Part shown: in pieces, positions 1 to 12,038 of the stretch | How the letters are laid out: each line of letters opens with the position of its first letter | Numbering within the stretch: position 1 is the first letter of the stretch | Assembly (NCBI RefSeq): GCF_000003605.2 | Contig: NW_003114461.1 | Coordinates: forward strand, 25,423 to 76,054 | DNA length: 50,632 nt | Origin: Saccoglossus kowalevskii | Taxonomy: Eukaryota > Hemichordata > Enteropneusta > Harrimaniidae | Reading direction: 5' to 3' | Position numbers and translations under genes: made by a program | The notes under the pieces: generated by a model | What the model was told of the DNA's origin: nothing | Seen by the model: the letters and a program-made list of their open reading frames with translations, nothing else | Database searches by the model: none

Positions 1-2433
1 ATCCAGTGATGTAATTTTACCCACAAACGGACTTGAAGTTTTTAAGCTAATTTTTTTTAAACCACTTTTGTCCAAAAAAGCATATTTTTGACCCAAAATC
101 AAAAACGCATTCTGGATATTTAAAATAAAGACAAGTTTTACAAAGTTTGTATAATAAGCTTTCAGAAAATATATAACATGTTGGATATATAATACCATCT
201 TCATTGTCTAATTACTCAATTAAAAAGCAAGCCAAATAAACTGCATCTCTACCTTAAATAATTTATTACGGGGTAAGTCATATTTACTATATCCTATTAA
301 GAAATAGTACTAGTCTTCAATTTCATTGTCTGTGCAAAGTTTACATATTCTTACATTTCTAGGGATTTTCTTTTGCCCGCCAGTCTCAATGAGTATTTAT
401 GGTCAATTTATGGCCAGATAGCGGGTTCCTCGCATGATACTGCTCAGTAAACGGCATGCACACGACGGGATTGTTATAAACTACTAGCTGTCATCAATAC
501 CTTTTAAATTATATTAAAGGAATAAAAGGATTTTTTCTGGCAATACTCGGGTGCCCGGAGAACAGAGGATTAGATCAGACGGAGAAGGAAATACTAATTC
601 AAATACGGCTTCTAACATAACCTAACCTATGTTGATGTCAACAATCCCTTGTTAACTCCCGCACGTAATACATACGTTGTAGCAATGGGCAGGATGTGTT
701 GGAACGGCAGAGGACTAACGGTTGATAGCTTGAATGACTCTTAAAACCAAAGGACAATCAAAACTGTGGGGAGATTGCTATATCACTAACTTTGTATACA
801 AGATTTCACAAGCTCATAATTTACGGCCTAAGAGAGGCTCTTGTTTAATGTACCTGTATAATGATGTAATCAGAGTATTGGGTAGGTTAATATAGTAGCA
901 GTGGTTTGTTTGCATGGTGACATGCAAAATTAATGGATGGCAACGACTAAATAGTAAACATGTGGAAAAAATTGTTGGTATTTTGCTGAGCAAAAAAAAA
1001 ACAATTACAAAAATTGTACTGTAAAAGGAGCGGAAAACATTGATTCCTGTAGCGTCAACTCGGGAAACTAAAGTTCATAATTCAGACAAATATTGGTTAT
1101 AACCCCGTTTCCCCAAGTTGTACTTTACAAACAACTTATCACATGGAATAACTTGACACAAATTCAAGAAATTGTCAAATGTGTTCCCCTTTCAACACCT
1201 CCGTCGTAGTACTTGCGTGCATCGACTGCATCAGCTGGTTCCACGTACTACCATGCGTAAAACGAAGAGCGCCACCAACACAGTTTGTGCAAAATGTTTC
1301 CCACTTGTGCAAAAGTAACTTGATAAATGAACAATGTTCCCAAAACAGTGTTGCAAGTTACATCAATGCTATAATAATACTTGATTAATAATATTTCATA
1401 TATTCGTTTTAATTATTCTGACTTACACATATTTTATCCTAAATCTCGTAGAACACCGCCCTTTAAATACATTATATGTATGCTATTTTTGCAAAAGAAG
1501 TTTCATCGGCCGATACTGCAAATAAAAAGTATTCCAAAATATTTCATAATATAAACAACTGTAACGATGATCGCGGCACGACATACCCGTTCCTAGCTCT
1601 ATCAAAATGTTCCATCTAAGAGAAAGAGCCCTGTTGATGAATGAGTTTCACTAAGCAGCATTTTTCGCTCATTTGCAGGCCAAATTTCCTTAGAATATGG
1701 TCGATATTATGAGCTCGGGTGATAGACATCCGTCAAATTTTGTCCCATGGGGTGGAGACCAGATCAAATAAGATAAGATATTTTTTTATTACTACCATAA
1801 AGAATAAATACATTTCTAGTTTGGTTAAAAACTGTCAGATATAAACACTAAAAAATAAACATTTTTGAAAATTTCCAGTATTTTTTGAACCGTTACAGTT
1901 GTATGTATAAGTTGTAAAACTGTGTTCTAATTTATTTCAACGCTGGTGTCAATGTGTGTGTACAGGTGTCATATTTCAGTCACATACTAGTATTCGGGAC
2001 AGGTAAATCGTTAGCAACTTAGATGGAGCAATGTGGTATGTGTAAACATACTATTAATAAATATGCAGATTAGATCGCCATTGCAACCAATCACTATGCT
2101 TCTGTTCTGTCAGCTGACAAGGTTGGAATGTCAAGTATGAATATTACGAAAGCACACTTCACGAGTGTTGTTGGCATTATTTCAAGTTACCCGCGCATAT
2201 CTGATCGTACGTTATTAATTTGGGTGTTTTGACCACACACTGAAGTCGCGTGCAAGTTTGAACACGTGGGGATTTATAGTAAAGAATCGATGAAACCAGA
2301 ATAGTTTTCGATTGCTTGTTGTTGTTGCCGCCGAAGAATACTTCGTCTGCTAAAGTGTGCTGTGCACTCAGTCGACATCCATCGTGAATGGGCGATCTGT
2401 TTTAGACGTGCCGTAACACTTTAAAAACACAAC
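1..2433 (+). other. Upstream / 5' flanking and 5' UTR region
   Basis: This stretch precedes the first recognised coding exon. I see no coding region or RNA gene in it. The last 200 bases are the likely 5' UTR and core promoter area: a weak TATA-like word (atttatagta) lies near 2273 and an initiator-like tcagtc near 2369, but neither is decisive. A further non-coding upstream exon is possible. The word accgcccttta near 1456 resembles one end of a repeat family found elsewhere in the window, but no full element can be traced there. Confidence 0.4.
2388..2405 (+). promoter_or_regulatory. Upstream ORF of five codons in the presumed 5' leader
   Basis: An ATG at 2388 is followed by four codons and a TAG at 2403-2405, encoding MGDLF. 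It ends 28 bases before the main ATG at 2434 and lies in a different frame. If the transcript starts upstream of 2388, a short uORF this close to the start codon could dampen translation. No transcription start is established here, so the regulatory role is inference. Confidence 0.35.
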
Positions 2434-2544
2434 ATGTCATATGAACTGAAATCCGATGTATGGGACCCTTCTTCTAGGTGTACCACCGACTTAGCGGATC
2501 ACAATATTGACGACGCTCTGATCGAGTCACAGAGGTGGATCGAG
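2434..2544 (+). CDS. LIMCH1: LIMCH1/LMO7-like protein, coding exon 1 (N-terminus, start of CH domain)
   Basis: This exon encodes residues 1-37. The first 27 or so residues are acidic and polar without a known motif. The last ten contain ALIESQRWIE, the start of the first CH helix, matching the EAQKWIE-type entry of LIMCH1. The start is chosen because an in-frame TAA lies at 2422-2424, the ATG has A at -3 (aacatgt), and no other in-frame ATG exists in the exon. It ends in phase 0 at a consensus donor gtaagt (2545). The gene is expected to make a cytoskeletal CH/LIM protein that in vertebrates acts on non-muscle myosin II and stress fibres (LIMCH1) or at adherens junctions (LMO7). Invertebrates usually have one gene for both, so the symbol marks the family, not strict orthology. 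Other transcripts may use another first exon. Confidence 0.82.
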
Positions 2545-5305
2545 GTAAGTTGTTGACACCATGCACGTCCTCACAACTCCCGAAACATGTACCCTGCTTC
2601 GCGTCAGTAGCCGGTACTGTCTCCGCCTTGATCAATAATTAACCCGCTCCGTTCCGGTGTGTTTCATTTTGTTATGTAATGAATATAAACATTTTATTAA
2701 CGTTCCGGTTATTTAAACTTTGGTCGATTTGTCCTCAGATACTTGAACAGAATATAGAGTAACACTTCGTTATACAAAAATAACGTCAACAATTACATTA
2801 CAATTGTTTTGCTGCCTGTACAAATTCAGATTACGTTTCAATAATGTGTTGTCGTTTCCCCTCACCGAAACGGAACTTGCCATCAGCCTCACAGTAACTG
2901 GGGAAAAATCATTGACGTTCTTGAAACTCCTTGTAACCAGTTTTACTTGTGGAGGCGTGCGCGTGTCTCTGCCACATGATGTACCTAGTCCGTGACCGAG
3001 ATGAGTGGGCGGATGGCGTTCAAACAGGTGGTCATCACTGAGTTAAAAACAAAGCTTCAGTTTTGCGCCGATTTAACATCAAAACATTGCCATACATTAA
3101 AGATAATATTATAATTATTGGATGTAAACTTTGAATACTGCCATGGTAACACATACTGTCAAGTAGGATAAGTTGTTGTCACTGCTTCTCTTATCTGTAG
3201 TGTAATTATTTAAAAAAAAAGTTACTGTTATTATTAATTAAAGTTAACTGTCCTATATTTCTGAATTGACTTCTTGGCAGAGTAATTTCAATCTCACATT
3301 CCAGAGAAAGCGGTCTTGTTACTTTTCTTTTGTGCCCATGGCAGTGGCACAAAAACTCTTCCGTGCTTTGTTGGTGTTTCAAATTCAGTACAGCTTACTG
3401 CAAGTTACACAAGAACACATGCCATGTTTAGTGGTCCCTTGATAGTTAAACTTAATATTTAACAAAACAAACTCGAACAAAAGCGATTGCTATTCAAATT
3501 GATTGTTTGTGGGTCTTACATTGCTTCAGACAGCAGGGCAAACAGCTGATAAATAGAGGTGTGTTTTCGTTGTGCAGACCGGACGTTGACTTTTACTCGC
3601 TGTAATTGTCTGTTAGAGATGGTATGAAAAAATCAAGAAAGTGACACCACTGTTTTGTAAAATGGAATGGCTTTAGCCACAGTCGGGATTCTATATTAAA
3701 AAATAAATATCAAAAAACAATTCTAATTTATTTTTCTTTGTGGCATAACTGTATTTGTATGGTAACAATGATGTTAGTGTTCTTATCACTTTTGAGAAAA
3801 ATGTCTTTTTATTCTGGTATTACCTCGATATGACATAAAGCCTGACCTTTCATGACCTGTGAGTCAGAAATGATTCATGTTACCATGGAAATTATCACCT
3901 TGTTCTAGAGGTCACATAATCCAATGTACAAAAATGCGACTATTTTTAAAAGTACCCGCAAAGCTGTTACCCTTTAACTCCATCATAATTATCTCGTAAC
4001 ATATGCGCTAATCATAACCAGTTTTAACGACAAGGTCACTTATTTTTAGACAAACGTAGATTATAATACTGTTACTCAAAGGAGGAAACATTATTTTAGT
4101 TAGTTAGATTAAATTGTAATATTTTGACGGATATTTATTTATTTACTAGTGTTTACTGCTAATGTAAATAATGTATGTCCTGGACCTTTTTCGTCACTGT
4201 AAGACTATTATACATTTAGCATAAAAAAACAATAGAATTTGCCATATCAGCACTCGTTCCAAAACATATCAGCACGTATCATTCAAATTTATAACTACGT
4301 TACCAACATAGATGCGTTAAAAGATTATTGATGTCATATTTCAACACTTTGCCATGTTAACATTTGGAAGCGCTTTTGCGCGATAGAAATATAATCCTGT
4401 CACTGAACAAAAACTTTTGCACATCGCTTAATGTTTTTCGCTGCCGTTTGGGCTACAATCTCATAAAATGATCACGACGAGCAGAAAAAATATGTACAAT
4501 GATAAAGTTATCACTAGAATACGGTAAATATGTACTCGGGCAATATGTACGCTATGCACAGTCGATACAGTCGCCGTAATGCACTCATGTTTACGATATT
4601 CTTTTGATAACTTCATATTACGTTACCTACTTTATAATTCTCATTCTCATTCAAAATTAAATTTAATTTCTGTCGGTTTAATAATAAATTTAATAATGAT
4701 ATTGTGTCTCAGATCACAGTTTGTATGTGACAGCTATCGATTAGTCTGCTTCAACAGCTGAAATACCCATCATGCACCACCATGGGTCTACTTTTAAATA
4801 AATTCTCATAAATTATTACATCGCAGTATTATGCCAGCAAGCTCTTTTGTAGCGATTGGGGAAGCGCTAATGGGACATGACTACCTCCTCTCAAATAATA
4901 AAATAGGGTTATACATGTAAAATGAGAGGGAAGACTTTCATTCCCTGAGATAGTGCAGCATGGAATTGTGGGACATTATGTAAATGTTCACTATTAATTT
5001 GTCTCCAATGTTGACCATAAACTATTTTTTATTAACAAGAACACAAAGTCATTTAAATTTTATTTTCAGATACGAATGACCGCTTATTGCCTACCAGTCA
5101 CTGTGCACGCACACGCATACAAAACGTAAACAAATACGACCTCCAATACGACCTATGCATTATATTGTTTGTTTATACAAAATTGAAATAGACCTTTGCT
5201 GGTCTAGCCTTTAACTGTTCTTTCCTGCCATGTTGTACTAATTTTGCAATTAATACAAAGAAATTGTCTTGTAAATACAAATTGGTAATACAAATCATGT
5301 GTATT

Positions 5306-5728
5306 ACCACAGGGAACCCAGGAACTATAATCAACTGTAATACGCAGTCTCTATGAGCGTGGTGGGGGAAGGTATCGGCTGGTATCTAGTGTAAGAAATA
5401 GACAAGGGATGAAGGCTCCAGCCAGCTAACATTTTTTAAACTCGAAAAAACAGACGAAAAAAATAAAATCTAAAAATCTAAAAAAAGTACCAGGTTAAAG
5501 AATATTAGTTGCTCCTTCGAATTTCGCCAAAGCCTTACCTACATTTTACCGATATCTGCAGAATAAATCAAGAAAACTACACAAATTGACTCCATTTAGG
5601 AATTCCTAACGGTTAGTCCGAACGCACGACACAGTTGGAGGCGTGGCCTGTTTAGCATTTGTCAACAACCAATCACAAGACTGCTTACGAACCAGTTGAG
5701 CAAGGCTAACCGAGTCGTGACCTCGATG
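5306..5728 (+). repeat. ~420-bp dispersed repeat, copy A
   Basis: The stretch from accacagggaaccc to cctcgatg recurs as an inverted copy at 46945-47376. Shared landmarks in order include taatacgcagtctctat, caagggatgaaggctccag, gatatctgcagaataaat, aaattgactccatttagg, aattcctaacggtt and caacaaccaatcacaagac. No protein is encoded and no tRNA-type promoter boxes are recognised, so the class is unknown. Copy A ends at 5728, about a dozen bases short of the inverted-repeat end present in copy B. Its terminal segment 5684-5728 is reversed relative to copy B. Confidence 0.85.
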
Positions 5729-8700
5729 ACTTTATTTTGTGTAGCAAATTTTATAGTAATATGAGAGGCAATGGGAATAAGACAATGTCATTGAATTATA
5801 TTTAAGCAAAAAAAAGTGAAACATCAAATCAAATAAACTCGTTTGTTGGAAAATAATCAGTTTTTGTAAAAATAAAACGAAATGAACATTGTACATTCCG
5901 GAATGTAACAATAAATTGGACATATCTTTCTCCTGTTTCGTCAACATGCTGAAGACATTGTATAACGTATTGAGGAAAAAGCGGATATTTCACTATAATG
6001 TGTGTATTAATATCCGATATATTCCATAATGCTGTCGTTTACAGTCTGGTAAGCTCATATCCCCTCTGACAAAATCACTGAATTATTAATCTGTTATGAA
6101 CAATGATAAGAATTTTATTTTTCTATTGCTATTACACAATTATTGTGAATAAGAATTGATTTGTAGTGTAGAGTGTTAAAAATGAAATGAAAATTGGCAA
6201 CTTTTGGTTGAAATAAATCACTGTTTGAGAGTTCAGACTCAATGAGATACATTTCAACCAAATACTAAAATGTAAAAAAAAATTTTTTTTTTAACATTAT
6301 CAAATCTTGATTCCTTATCAGTCGTGTAGTTTTATTGAAATTAATTGGAGATAACATTTTATGATTAACGGACTATTAAACAATTACTACACACTAGATT
6401 TAACCTAGTTTGTAGTCATGGTGAACCCCTCCCCTCTTCAAATTCTTTCTGCAGATAGAATGTCAAGTCTTGAATTTCCGTCATTGCACTATTTTGCTAC
6501 TTGCCCCCCCCCTTCATTCGGGTGATGTTCCTGAAAGTATGTTTACTGCAAAAAGTGTCACCAATCTTTACAGAGTAGTTTAAAATATGTAATCCTGTTA
6601 TAGGGTTAGAAAATGCATGGCAACAATGACAGTGTAGTAGATTTAATGAAAATAAATTGCAAACTATTGTTGTACTATGTAACATATTTTATTTTGACCT
6701 TTAACCCTGCTGGGCATTTTATTATTCAACACCGTAGTACAGTTTTCTATAAATCTTTTCAGTTCTAAGGTTCACTTGCTTGCATACCTTTCCACTCTAC
6801 TAAAACTCTGTACAGTCAGTATCATAATCAATTGAAATTGCAAGGAAAAAAATCTGTTAAAATGTAGAGCAATTAGTACTAGTACCATTACAAATAAGTT
6901 TTTGAATTTTTTTTTTTTATATGCAGTACTTCTATTTTGAGATTGTTTAGGTGCTGTTTAGGGAGTGTTAAAATTTCATGTAAACAGACGATGTACATTA
7001 CACTTGTTTTTTATGTTTACTATATATGGAACATAACACAGATTTTAGTTCCCCCTATAGTATTTTGTACATAGACATTACATAATTAGGAGTCTGAACG
7101 AATTGATTTTGTCAAGATTGCTGGCTGGTTAATAATGATTGTGATGAAATCAGTTTGAAAAATGAAAAATAAATGTACAGTATTAAACACAATTCTCCAG
7201 CTGAGTGATTACTATGCCTAGATGACACTCATCCGATTGGAGTAGTCAATGCATGCATATTTATTAAAATCAAGAAATAAGCCATGTGAAACGAAAGGAA
7301 GGAAAAATATTGACGTCATGACTGCAATTTTAATAACTATCGGTAAATGCTTTTGAAATTTGACACAACAGCAAGTAATTTACATTTTGCAATGTGTTCA
7401 ACTGAATCTTTACAGGGTTAGTGATCTTTTGCTATTTATGATCGTTAATATTTTCAGCATGAAAAAAATTATTTGTGTCAGTGTTTGATATGCCTTGTCA
7501 AGTTTTCATCATACATGTCTAGAGGGATAGAGAGAATACCCCATGTTAAATCCTGTTTGTATAAATCACCTAAAAATAAGTTGCTATATGTCTCAGTGAC
7601 TTCAACAGTATGGGGTTTCCCATTTTGAACTATGGGTGTGAGTAATACTTTAATGATAATGAAGGCCCCCAAAAAATATAAATTTGTATAATGGCTGCAC
7701 ATGGCCAAAAAAATATGTTATATACATGAATCAAATTTTACAAAAATAATTCCTTCAGTTTACAAATGGGTAACCCCTAACTGCAGTTTCTATGTAAACA
7801 GTTGACAAATTTGAGTAGAGTAATATTGTAGGGACCCCCCCCCCCCTCAAATACATACACGCCATTATATTAAGTTTCAAACTAAATATTTTCAGTTTTT
7901 TTTTTGTTTTTCAAAAATGTTACATAATACACTAATTGTCATGGCAAGGTGACCTTACAGTACTCTGTGTTGGATGCGGGTAAACAAATTGTTGTTATTG
8001 TCGATGTGTTACCTGGAAGTGGTGGGATCGGTTACTGACCACATCAAAATTCCACACGCTGCTCAATAGTGTTTAGTCAAGCAAGAAATTTGCCTTAAAA
8101 CCTATGTTTAAATATAGGTTCAATTTATCACACTCTATGCTTTCAATAAGTTTAATGGCAAGCTTGCTTGTTTGTGAAATGGATACTTTGGTTTGACCTT
8201 TGCCCCTTGACAATGTGCTTGCTTTTGGCAATTGAGGGATGATGTATGTTCTCCGATTGTTATTGAGATGGTGTTTTAAATCAATCTCAATTTCCTGAAA
8301 AATTTTATTTTTTAGACCAAATATACAGAGAATCTAAATGTCAATCATAATCAATAATTTAGTCAATTTTATTATTGACTTACTGAGTATTTGTATTTGT
8401 GCCAAATTCACATTATTTATTTTATTTTTATTGAATAAAATATTCCTGATAAGTGTTTTTCTAAACAGACTGCGTTTTCTAAATGAATTTTTTTTCTTTC
8501 TAAAAAAAAACTATTTGAGACATTTTGTTGACTGGAACTGTTCCAGTTTTAGATTTAGAAAGCAAATGATTTTTCTTGTTGTTGATACCTCCTCCTCCTT
8601 ACAATTCAGTTTACTATCCCTTAAGTATATATTTAAATACAAGCTTCCTGCAAGTGTAGTTTAAAGGAGTTTCCGTTGTATTGAAACTACCAGTATTCAA

Positions 8701-10030
8701 GCTACAATACTTTGTCCATCCTCCAACCACCTGTTGAGTCACTGTGAACTGTCACGTTTTGTGGTGGCATTGTCTGTCACTCACTTGCCAGTAATGCTTT
8801 TGCTTGGCTTCTATAAACTCTTCGTCAGTACCCCTTTGCAAATTTCTTTGCATTTTTAAATTTTTTTACAGTCGTTGGAAAAGCAGAAATGTAAATTAAA
8901 GTATACGGGTGTAAGTTTCGGTAGCACATTTTAATTTCTCTACACAAATCTGACGAACTACCGGGGGTACATGATTTTGGTTTGAAATTGACAATAAAAA
9001 ACAATGTAACTTTAGCCAATGCAACTAAAACTATTACATTTGTAATAGAAGGTCAGACTTGTAATTATTTTATTAATTGTATTCAAAAATCCTTTTAATC
9101 GTATTATGGCAATTTAATGTGTTACCTCAGTATAAACCAGGCCTGGTCTAACATAATAACTTATGGCCCTCAACCAATATTGTCACAAATTAGCATCTAT
9201 TAGTGAACCAATCTCAACCAGCTTTTTTGGTCTTCCTATTACCGGGGTAAGTCTGGAATTCTTATCCGGAGTAGGAGTAAATTTTTTTTATTGGCTTATT
9301 TTTGGGAGTGAAAAATCCTAGATAGGATTTTATAAACCTACCACAACAGCCACCAGTCGCCTTGCCAACAGTGCATGCATGCAAACATATGACGTCTGCG
9401 AGGAAGTGACGTTTATTACACGACGAATTTGCTCTAAAATGGAATGTAGAAAATTATTTTGCATGTCAAAATACAATTTTATATTTTACTATGGGTGTTT
9501 TCTAATTGGAGTCGTCAATGTAATCCTTAATTATCATTGCCTTGGTGATTATAGCAACAACTGTTGCCATGGATTAAATTACATGCCACATTAATTATCA
9601 TAAAAATAAGTCAACTTAAAAATGTTGTCTTCATTTTCCCATTAGAATAAAATATCTGATGCTGAACCAATATTATATTGGAAGTATCTCATTACTTCCT
9701 CTGTAATATTCAAATGACCTTGTTTTTATTATTTTATTTTTAGTTTATGATAATTATTTGAATATATTTAGTATGAGCAAAGTTACTGGGTGTCTGAATT
9801 TTATATTATACCATATTTGTAATCCATGCTCAATTTCAATGTTATTCCCATATTTAGCCATATTAGCGTAAGAAAAAAACAACAAAATGATTGACCTTTT
9901 GAACCGATGAAATGTTGAATGCAAAATAATACATAAGACAAGATAACTTCGTTATTACCACTGTGTAGAAAAATTAGACATTTTTATTTCTATGTGTTTA
10001 AAGTTACACTTAGATCATTCTTAAATTGTG

Positions 10031-10155
10031 GCATTCGTCGTGCCGCGTCCTGTTCGATATGGGACTCATAGCGACGTATACAACGCGTGTAAAATACATT
10101 GTTTATTTACATGAAAATTCGAACACGCGCTACGCGACGACCATCACGATTTAAG
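10031..10155 (+). mobile_element. MITE-like element, family G (CpG-rich copy)
   Basis: About 125 bp containing ccgcgtcctgttcgatatg, gcgacgtatacaacgcg, tgtttatttacatgaaaat and tcgaacacgcgctacgcgac. Related copies are at 20215-20332, 23961-24058, 42110-42238 and 46196-46311. In the best-preserved ends (46196 copy) the two termini are an imperfect inverted repeat of about 18 bp beginning tttaaag and leading to gtcg. This copy keeps roughly fifteen CpG sites, many more than the others. There is no coding capacity, so it would be non-autonomous. Confidence 0.75.
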
Positions 10156-10470
10156 CGTTATTGTGTGAAATATTTAATGGTATGAATTTGCACAAATTTG
10201 CGGAAAATATTTGATAATTCATCATTATGCTACAGTACGGTAGTTGGAAAGAGAATTATCTTTTTTAACCCAAACAAATCTTCAAACATTATGCAAGTTG
10301 TGCAAATTATTTGGCAAATGAAATCCAAACACACAATCAGATGGGAAGTAGAAACAATCACTATTTGGACACTGAAAATCATTGAAAATTGAGGGTTTAG
10401 TAAATATTTCCAGCAAAACAATATTTCACACAATAATCCTAAGACTATAATACAGCTGTATCAATTCCAC

Positions 10471-10788
10471 AGGGTTCATAGCGTTGGGGAAAATCCTTTG
10501 AAAGTTTTTGGATTTTTTGAGGTCTGGGACGTCTTTGAGTTGTCTTTAAATTACAGGAAAATTGAAAAAAATCTTTGAAAAGTCTTTAAATTTCTTCATA
10601 GTTATTAATTCATTTTCGAAAGGCCTGTTTTCTCCAGGGAACTACCATATCCTCAGAACTTTGATGAGCTTTGGTGATGATGTTGGCCTGAATTAAGGGT
10701 CAAAATGTCTTGGGAAAAATCCAAGAAAGCTTGGGAAAAGGTCTGGAAAAGTCTTGGAAATCATTAGGCTCTTGGTGCTATGGACCCT
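10471..10788. mobile_element. MITE-like element with agggttcatagc ends (318 bp)
   Basis: The left end reads agggttcatagc and the right end gctatggaccct, an inverted repeat of 12 bp with one mismatch. The interior is dominated by repeats of the ggaaaa / ttgaaa / tctttgaaaag type on both sides. Only one copy is seen in the window. No open frame of note. Non-autonomous DNA transposon remnant is the most economical reading. Confidence 0.55.
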
Positions 10789-10920
10789 GATTCCAGTTAT
10801 TGCAACTTTACCATACAATGTGTATCATATCTGCAATGTCTTATGTTTAAGCTGCAACTTTTTTTTCGCAGTATTCATTCCATCCCACTTGTTATCTTTT
10901 TATCTCGTTGTTTTTTGACC

Positions 10921-11055
10921 CGGTGTTATTTTTTGACCCAGGGTTTACAAATACACTGGCACACAGAGTGCAACTTGGAATCCTGACTCGGTGTTATTTT
11001 TTGACCCAGGGTTTACAAATATCACTGGCACACAGAGTGCAACTTGGAATCCTGA
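10921..11055. repeat. 68-bp tandem duplication
   Basis: Two adjacent copies, 10921-10988 and 10989-11055, each run from cggtgttattttttgaccc through gcaacttggaatcctga. They are nearly identical; the second has one extra base (aaatatcactgg against aaatacactgg). Near-identity points to a recent duplication or slippage event. Confidence 0.92.
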
Positions 11056-11848
11056 GATAACACTTTGTAGTATAAACTCGTGTAATCATAAGGGATATTG
11101 ACAACGGAACTATTCAGACTCGCAATATTTCACTTTGTTTTGAAAAAGAAACATCGCAAAAAGTGGAGTTGGCTATTTTTACAGAGTTCCAGTTGTCAAA
11201 ATAAACAGAAATAATAATCGTTTTGCCTTTGTATGTGATGACAGAAAATTATAACACGAAAACATTTATTTACAAAATATTTGCGTCTCGGTTTAATAGA
11301 AGGTTGTCACTTACTGAAATATTACATCATTTTCCTGGAATCATGTTAAGTGTCAATGCAATGGCATGTCCCATCATAGAAGTCACGGGTAATTTCTCAG
11401 TTCTTCTGCCGATGTACAAAAAATAACCCAGGAGAGTAATTCACGTCCAAACAGTCTGGTCGTTGACAGATAAACAGTGCCTATGGTTATGTTCTCAATA
11501 TATATTCCCTTACTCTAACTAGGTTATGCAGGTTTTTTTCAGCGTGTGGACCATCACCTTGCTGAAAGCATATCATTTAAATGTCAGGCCATCAAAGTAG
11601 AAAAAAACAAAAATCATTTTTATAACAGATATATTCCAAAAACAACAATCTATGCCATTAAAGTTCTGATTATTATGTGACCATTCATATCACAGGACCC
11701 AAACGAAAGTGACGTGGATTTTCAACAACAAATGCAGAGATAGTGTTTGACACATGAATACTTGTATATGTTCAAAACAAAGTCCTAACAAAAGAAATTG
11801 TAATTGTAAAAGCCATATCACAGCTGAACGAAGAAAAATATTAGGGAA

Positions 11849-12038
11849 TACTGTAAAATAATTTTTGCTATTTTCGTCAAAGGAATGATTCAGTGAAAAT
11901 AAAATTTTGCTAATATACCTTTTTTTCTATATTTTACATTCAACTCGCCAAAAATCAGTGAAAATAAATACCATACAAAACACCTCAAAAGTCTTTTCAG
12001 CGAAAATTAATCCAGCTGAAATAAAGTATTTTACAGTA
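11849..12038. mobile_element. MITE-like element, family K (TACTGTAAAATA ends), copy 1
   Basis: The left end is tactgtaaaata and the right end tattttacagta, a 12-bp perfect inverted repeat. The interior includes ggaatgattcagtgaaaat, ttacattcaactcgcc and gcgaaaattaatccagct, also found in the 46669 copy. The length is 190 bp. There is no coding capacity. The long AT-rich TIR is sufficient to group it with copies at 45858 and 46669. Confidence 0.85.

Noticed and set aside
8338-8664. 108-codon frame rich in Ile, Leu and Phe
   Set aside because: Produced by T-rich sequence. No start context, no domain, no splice context.
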